DNA of 10,693 nucleotides from positions 1 through 10,693 of the forward strand of contig JAJZYV010000026.1 in the NCBI GenBank assembly GCA_021797955.1. The letters run 5' to 3'. A program made the translations under genes and the position numbers. Shown here piece by piece: positions 7,687 through 10,693 of this stretch (positions within the stretch are counted from its first letter, which is position 1; every line of letters begins with the position of its first letter). The notes beneath the pieces were generated by a model. The model was not told the DNA's origin. It saw only the letters and a program-made list of their open reading frames with translations, and ran no database searches. This DNA is from Thermoplasmata archaeon. GTDB taxonomy: Archaea; Thermoplasmatota; Thermoplasmata; Thermoplasmatales; Thermoplasmataceae.

Positions 7687-7718
7687 TAGTGTATGGTTCG
7701 CTTGGACGTTAATTTAAG

Positions 7719-7736
7719 AATATATATAAACCTTTA
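7719..7736 (-). promoter_or_regulatory. Ribosomal operon promoter (TATA box and BRE)
   Basis: The minus strand reads AAAGG followed by TTTATATATA, a strong archaeal BRE plus TATA box centred near 7726. Transcription should begin about 25 bases downstream, near 7700, giving a leader of about 95 nt before uL3. No other comparable box lies between here and uL3, and there is no room for internal promoters between the tightly packed genes. Confidence 0.75.
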
Positions 7737-7864
7737 TGAGAAAGCTCAATATTCTAAAAAAAGCAGTGACTACCTTATTAGATTGACCATAACTTATCAA
7801 GTACTCAATTATCCCAATGCTTGAACCGTATAATGTAGCATTGCAGCGACGAAATCTCAAAAGA

Positions 7865-7872
7865 ATTAAATG
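7865..7872 (+). promoter_or_regulatory. Candidate TATA box of the tRNA-Lys gene
   Basis: An AT-rich box (TTAAAT at 7866-7871, with A-rich bases upstream) is centred 27 bases before the mature tRNA 5' end, the right spacing for an archaeal promoter that starts a few bases ahead of the tRNA. The box is weak compared with that of the ribosomal operon. It sits between ATCTC (7854-7858) and GAGAT (7875-7879), a 5-bp inverted repeat. Confidence 0.45.
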
Positions 7873-7895
7873 CAGAGATGTCATTGCGGTGCTGT

Positions 7896-7969
7896 GGGTC
7901 CGTAGCTTAGCCAGGTAGAGCGATGGACTCTTAATCCATAGGCCGGGGGTTCGAACCCCTCCGGACCCG
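7896..7969 (+). tRNA. tRNA-Lys (anticodon CTT)
   Basis: All arms fold: acceptor GGGTCCG (7896-7902) pairs perfectly with CGGACCC (7962-7968), followed by discriminator G (7969). The D stem is GCT/AGC. The anticodon stem is ATGGA/TCCAT (7923-7927, 7935-7939) around loop CTCTTAA, with anticodon CTT at 7930-7932. The T stem is GGGGG/CCCTC around TTCGAAC (7950-7956). It reads AAG codons. No intron is present, and the CCA end is not encoded, so it must be added enzymatically. No T-rich terminator follows closely, so readthrough toward the protease gene is possible. Confidence 0.97.
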
Positions 7970-8015
7970 CTTCAACGGGTTTGGGTACATCAGGTATCCT
8001 ATTAATAATGCCCAA

Positions 8016-8027
8016 CTAAATATAAAA
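8016..8027 (+). promoter_or_regulatory. Candidate TATA box of the metalloprotease gene
   Basis: CTAAATATAAAA forms a good archaeal TATA box centred near 8022. Initiation 25-27 bases downstream would fall near 8048, leaving only about 16 nt before ATG 8064. That fits the absence of a convincing ribosome-binding site. The gene would thus have its own promoter despite lying 94 nt after the tRNA. Confidence 0.55.
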
Positions 8028-8063
8028 GTTCTAATTATCAAAGGCAATTCATAGTGCAAGAAT

Positions 8064-8939
8064 ATGCCTGATAAGTACAATTTAATAGATACGTTTCCTA
8101 ATTTCATCAAGTTCTGGAAGGATAAGTTATTTATCGACACTAATAGTCAGGTAGATTTCTGGGAAAGCTTCTATAAGAATGAAGATGAAGAAATATTTAA
8201 AAAAGTCATCAAAAATTATTCAGACGAGGGGATTGAATGGAAGGATATTGCTAAGAAAATGATCTTTCCGATAAATTCAGAGAAGATTATTCGTATGAAT
8301 GAAGCCCATATAAATCTCCAGAAAGTTATATCCGATTTATATAACGATCCAAAGGCAATGGAGATATTTCCAACAGATCTTACATTTGTAATATATGTTG
8401 GAATAGGTACCGGAGCAGGATGGGCAACAGATTATAGATCAAAACCAGCAGTATTATTCGGTCTTGAAAACATTATTGACATGCATTGGGAAAATGAGAT
8501 TGCATTAAGAGGGCTGGTAATTCACGAAACAGGGCATGTGCTACAAGAAATAATTAGGAGAAGAAAGAAGCTTCCTTATGGCGATGGACCAATTTGGCAC
8601 CTCTATGAAGAAGGTTTTGCTGAATATTTTGAATCACTATTATTAAATTCAGAAGAATGGCACCAATCGCTTGGACAACCCGGTTGGAGCACATGGTGTG
8701 AAGATCATATACAGTACTTATCAACATTATTCCTAAATGATGTTGCATCAAGCAATAAAACAAACAGGTTCTTTGGATCCTGGTATGATATAGAAGGCTG
8801 GAAGGAAACTGGCTACTACCTCGGGTATAGGATAATGAAGCAGATAGAATTACCCTTAAGAGAACTGGCCTGCTTAACTCCAGAAGAGATAGAGACAAAG
8901 GTATCGCAAACACTATCTGAATTTGCCAATTCGAGGTGA
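8064..8939 (+). CDS. HExxH zinc metalloprotease, DUF2268-like
   Basis: Probable soluble zinc-dependent peptidase of 291 residues, with no signal peptide or membrane segment. HETGH at 154-158 supplies two zinc-binding histidines and the catalytic Glu155, inside a helix (LRGLVIHETGHVLQEI, 148-163). Downstream, LYEEGFAEYFE (180-190) resembles the WxxEGFA helix of gluzincins. Glu183 is the likely third ligand, with Glu187 as alternative. A Gly-rich strand segment (VGIGTGAGWATDY, 112-124) followed by KPAVLFGLE, and a late GYYLGYRI (250-257), resemble the DUF2268/YjaZ family. That family match is from memory of its motifs and is less sure than the protease call. The N-terminal 100 residues are unassigned. 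Substrate is unknown and the neighbours give no hint. No T-rich terminator follows closely. Confidence 0.85.
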   Translation: MPDKYNLIDTFPNFIKFWKDKLFIDTNSQVDFWESFYKNEDEEIFKKVIKNYSDEGIEWKDIAKKMIFPINSEKIIRMNEAHINLQKVISDLYNDPKAMEIFPTDLTFVIYVGIGTGAGWATDYRSKPAVLFGLENIIDMHWENEIALRGLVIHETGHVLQEIIRRRKKLPYGDGPIWHLYEEGFAEYFESLLLNSEEWHQSLGQPGWSTWCEDHIQYLSTLFLNDVASSNKTNRFFGSWYDIEGWKETGYYLGYRIMKQIELPLRELACLTPEEIETKVSQTLSEFANSR

Positions 8940-9008
8940 CTGCCTATAAACCTAAGTAGCGATAAAGTGTTAAACAATTGCCGATGTCAACTTGGAGATT
9001 TACTTAGA

Positions 9009-9225
9009 ATGCAAGGGATTCCAAACTCCCACTCTCTTAAGGATCACTTGGAATTGACTGATATGAATTCAACGCCGGTCTCATTGATCTTATGGATTCT
9101 GAGCGTGAGAATGCTGCCATTGACAGCTTCATTGTGTAAACATGCAAGGGATTCAACTGCACAGTGAATAAAATCCAAAAAATATACTGATCGTGAGAAC
9201 TCATGCAATTTTTATTCAACGCAGG
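9009..9225 (+). repeat. Diverged direct duplication (two copies)
   Basis: The 13-mer ATGCAAGGGATTC occurs at 9009-9021 and 9142-9154. In both copies it is followed 44-48 bases after its start by ACTGAT (9057-9062, 9186-9191) and then by TTCAACGC (9068-9075, 9215-9222). The order of three shared words suggests copies of about 70 and 84 bases separated by about 63 bases. The bases between the words are poorly conserved, so an old duplication or chance reuse are both possible. Confidence 0.4.
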
Positions 9226-9265
9226 ATAAAGAAAGATTAAGGAGGAGAATAAGGAATATTGTAGT

Positions 9266-9472
9266 TTGACGAATGATTGCACAACACACTCTTTAGGTTG
9301 TTTAATAGGGTTAGGTAAAAACATTAAGCACATTTCCCCGGACACACTTCATTATTTTCTAATACTATTGGTATTTTCAAACCATAGTAATGATGAAAGA
9401 TACTCCTTATTCGTGATAACCTATCTTATTGCGTTTATTAATTTTATTTATAACTATATCGTTGGATATTAG
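9266..9472 (+). CDS. Doubtful small membrane ORF
   Basis: A 68-codon frame starting at TTG. The C-terminal half is hydrophobic with two possible membrane segments (near LHYFLILLVF, 28-37, and SLFVITYLIAFINFIYNYIV, 47-66). In favour: a T-rich stretch follows the stop at once, AAAAAATATACTG at 9177-9189 could be a TATA box, and a GGAGGAG sits at 9241-9247. Against: that site is 18 bases from the TTG with no better start at normal spacing, the start is rare, no family is recognised, and hydrophobic frames arise readily in AT-rich DNA. It could equally be the end of a decayed gene, because the frame stays open back to 9230. Confidence 0.2.
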   Translation: MTNDCTTHSLGCLIGLGKNIKHISPDTLHYFLILLVFSNHSNDERYSLFVITYLIAFINFIYNYIVGY

Positions 9473-9485
9473 TTATTTCTTTTCT
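9473..9485 (+). terminator. T-rich tract after the small ORF
   Basis: TTATTTCTTTTC directly follows the stop of the doubtful small ORF. Archaeal termination commonly uses such T-rich non-template tracts without a hairpin, so this may end a plus-strand transcript. The tract is short and the assignment weak. Confidence 0.3.
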
Positions 9486-9600
9486 GCGTCTGATTGTGTG
9501 TTGTTATCCATGATAGATCAATTATAACATATTTAGTAGTTACACCATCCCGCCGATATTTTTTCCTTAGTATTCACTCTTTTAATCCTATTCACGGGAG

Positions 9601-9632
9601 ATAAAATACAAAAATAAACAAAAGATGAAAAT
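9601..9632 (-). terminator. T-rich terminator of the methyltransferase gene
   Basis: On the minus strand, 60-90 bases after the methyltransferase stop, there are successive T runs (TTTTCATCTTTTGTTTATTT and onward to TATTTTAT). This is the usual form of an archaeal intrinsic terminator. No stable hairpin is needed or seen. Confidence 0.5.
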
Positions 9633-9693
9633 TAATCACTTTTACCTGAAAGAGTTGTTTTTGTGATATCCCGCTTTAACTTTGTAAAATAAA

Positions 9694-10332
9694 TTAGTGA
9701 TTCCCTAAATTAGAAGGTTTTGCAAGAATGTAAATATAATTGAAATTTCTGGAATAATCATCAGGTTCAACATTCATTGTCATAACTTCAAATCCAGTGC
9801 TAAACAATAACATCTTTAAAGTATTAGGCGAATAATAATTGAATGTAATTTTTCCACCTTCAAGCGACTCCTCTAAAATGCTTTTATCGGTTTCATCCGT
9901 TCTTGTTGCAATATATAGGGCGCCATCCCATTTCAAAACTCTTTTGAATTCCCGAAGAACCATCTCTACTTCGAATTCATTGAAATGAACAAGCGTTGCT
10001 ACATTCCATATCCCATCAAAACTTTTAGGAGGAAATTCTAAATGTCGCATATCCATTTTTTTAAAAATGACATCAGGGTTTTCCCTACTTGCAATCTCGC
10101 TCATAGGCTCAGAATTATCAATGCCTGTTACTTTGAAACCTTTTTGAATGAAATGCTTCACAAATCTACCTGTACCACAACCTGCATCAAGAACTTGGCC
10201 TTCCTTCTTGATAGAATAAGAAAACATATTGAATCTTTCCAAAGCCCTTCTCTTCAAATCCTCACTCATAGATTCTTTTGTGAATACTTCATGATAACTT
10301 TTTGCCGTACTTCTATCATTGTAATGTTCCAC
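9694..10332 (-). CDS. Class I SAM-dependent methyltransferase
   Basis: Probable cytosolic methyltransferase of 212 residues with a complete Rossmann core. Motif I is VLDAGCGTGRF (47-57), which binds SAM. Motif post-I is VTGIDNSEPM (68-77), with Asp72 expected to bind the ribose hydroxyls. An acidic MD at 93-94 follows. Motif II is FDGIWNVATLVHF (105-117) and motif III is VLKWDGALYIAT (132-143). It resembles the UbiE/type-11 group, in which substrates are often small molecules. No substrate can be named. The start is GTG at 10332: the frame shows no nearby ATG, and a TATA box lies about 25 bases upstream, so the mRNA is probably leaderless. It stands alone, with its own promoter and terminator. 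Confidence 0.9.
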   Translation of the reverse strand: MEHYNDRSTAKSYHEVFTKESMSEDLKRRALERFNMFSYSIKKEGQVLDAGCGTGRFVKHFIQKGFKVTGIDNSEPMSEIASRENPDVIFKKMDMRHLEFPPKSFDGIWNVATLVHFNEFEVEMVLREFKRVLKWDGALYIATRTDETDKSILEESLEGGKITFNYYSPNTLKMLLFSTGFEVMTMNVEPDDYSRNFNYIYILAKPSNLGNH

Positions 10333-10349
10333 AATTAGTTGAATGAGAG

Positions 10350-10364
10350 AAATTATAATAAAAG
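10350..10364 (-). promoter_or_regulatory. Methyltransferase promoter (TATA box)
   Basis: The minus strand reads TTTTATTATAAT, centred near 10357, about 25 bases before the GTG start. Archaeal spacing places transcription initiation at or within a base or two of the start codon. No ribosome-binding site lies between. This supports a leaderless transcript. Confidence 0.6.
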
Positions 10365-10437
10365 TTAGTCGTGCTCCCAGATATTTTGCTGTATGTGTAG
10401 CATTTTTCCTACTTTTTTGATATATTCAATGAATTAG

Positions 10438-10459
10438 ATTTAAGGGAGTTTCCTTAAAT
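10438..10459 (-). repeat. 8-bp inverted repeat after the right-edge gene
   Basis: ATTTAAGG (10438-10445) and CCTTAAAT (10452-10459) are perfect complements around a 6-base loop. The repeat lies 8 bases after the stop of the right-edge gene on the minus strand. It could form a 3' hairpin on that mRNA, but no T run follows on that strand. It could also be a protein-binding palindrome upstream of the methyltransferase promoter. Confidence 0.5.
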
Positions 10460-10467
10460 GCATTGAT

Positions 10468-10693
10468 TTAAATTAGACTTTGCAAACCTGAAGGAATATC
10501 TTCATTGTGACCTGAAAGGAGTCCGTCAGCCATAGTCTTCTTCATTATTGGTAACAATGCAGCAGCCGTAGCTCCAGATTTTACATTATTCTCATCAGGA
10601 TAAAATCCCAATGGGTAGAAAGCAAGTTTCCCATCAATGCCATAGGCTGAATCACCAACTATTAGAAAATTGTGAAATTTGAGGGCAATTTCG
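10468..10693 (-). CDS. C-terminal part of a gene, possibly a flavin-dependent oxidoreductase
   Basis: An open frame enters from the right edge and gives 74 residues before TAA at 10468-10470. The N-terminus is outside the window. The stretch FLIVGDSAYG is a hydrophobic strand ending in Gly-Asp, as in the second FAD-binding motif of pyridine nucleotide-disulphide and sulfide:quinone reductase-like flavoproteins. A later VKSGATAAALLPIMKKTMADG resembles the KxG-x-A helix that follows in those proteins. The fit is partial: a GD-A-Y motif also occurs in some DDE transposases. That the frame is coding is likely from its amino acid make-up. The family is uncertain. Confidence 0.5.
   Translation of the reverse strand, partial: EIALKFHNFLIVGDSAYGIDGKLAFYPLGFYPDENNVKSGATAAALLPIMKKTMADGLLSGHNEDIPSGLQSLI

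Larger units (their letters stand above)
8940..9693. other. AT-rich gene-poor region
   Basis: About 750 bases without a convincing gene. Plus-strand frames contain short broken open stretches. One example is 9062-9136, with a plausible-looking peptide (GLIDLMDSERENAAI) bounded by stops on both sides, which could be the trace of a decayed gene. A diverged duplicated segment lies at 9009-9225 and a doubtful small ORF at 9266-9472. No tRNA, CRISPR, insertion-sequence ends or copy of the tRNA-Lys 3' end were seen. The rest (about 9486-9600) shows only AT-rich sequence with a T-rich run near 9559-9566. Confidence 0.6.

Noticed and set aside
8554..8913. 119-codon minus-strand frame
   Set aside because: It is antisense to the metalloprotease, whose catalytic motifs are intact. 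The antisense product is low-complexity and unrecognised.
8967..9167. 66-codon plus-strand frame
   Set aside because: No ribosome-binding site, no recognisable family and unremarkable composition. It overlaps the duplicated segment and competes with another broken frame.
9037..9345. 102-codon minus-strand frame starting with GTG
   Set aside because: No TATA box or ribosome-binding site, no family motif, and its hydrophobic content is explained by AT-rich sequence.
7896..9700. Integrated element at the tRNA-Lys 3' end
   Set aside because: tRNA genes are common integration sites, but I found no second copy of the tRNA 3' end downstream and no integrase or phage-like genes.
10042..10338. 98-codon plus-strand frame
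   Set aside because: It is antisense to the SAM-binding core of the methyltransferase, which has all the expected motifs.
8940..10693. CRISPR array, toxin-antitoxin or defence system
   Set aside because: No regularly spaced repeats, no paired small genes and no nuclease, helicase or effector motifs are visible. The methyltransferase is of the small-molecule type and lacks DNA methyltransferase motifs such as NPPY or DPPY.

Overview
The window is archaeal, most likely from a Thermoplasmatales-type euryarchaeote. It carries a long minus-strand ribosomal protein operon in the archaeal order uL3-uL4-uL23-uL2-uS19-uL22-uS3-uL29-aIF1(SUI1)-RNase P Rpp29-uS17-uL14-uL24-eS4-uL5-uS14. eS4, aIF1 and the RNase P protein are absent from bacterial versions of this cluster. 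TATA-box promoters, short or absent leaders and T-rich 3' ends also fit archaea. The order-level assignment is an inference from gene order and protein character, not from a database search.

Bases 1-7606 (minus strand) hold the operon. Sixteen genes are packed so tightly that no gap exceeds 9 nt, and most neighbours overlap (TGATG, ATGA, and overlaps of 7, 8, 17 and 41 nt). This fits one polycistronic mRNA with translational coupling. A TATA box near 7721-7730 should start the transcript about 95 nt before uL3, leaving a leader with two palindromes. The operon runs off the left edge inside uS14. Its products build the peptidyl transferase region and exit tunnel (uL2, uL3, uL4, uL22, uL23, uL24, uL29), the small subunit (uS3, uS19, uS17, eS4, uS14) and the 5S/central protuberance (uL5). 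It also makes an initiation factor and a tRNA-processing subunit.

Bases 7607-8063 contain the divergent intergenic region, a plus-strand tRNA-Lys(CTT) gene at 7896-7969 and a TATA box for the next gene. Bases 8064-8939 encode a soluble HExxH metalloprotease. Bases 8940-9693 are AT-rich and gene-poor, with a diverged duplicated segment and one doubtful small membrane ORF.

Bases 9694-10332 (minus) encode a class I SAM-dependent methyltransferase, apparently on a leaderless transcript that starts at GTG and ends in a T-rich tract. The right edge, 10468-10693 (minus), is the C-terminal part of a gene that may be a flavin-dependent oxidoreductase.

I see no CRISPR array, intact insertion sequence, prophage or defence system. 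The accessory right third is ordinary in density, and its points of interest are modest.
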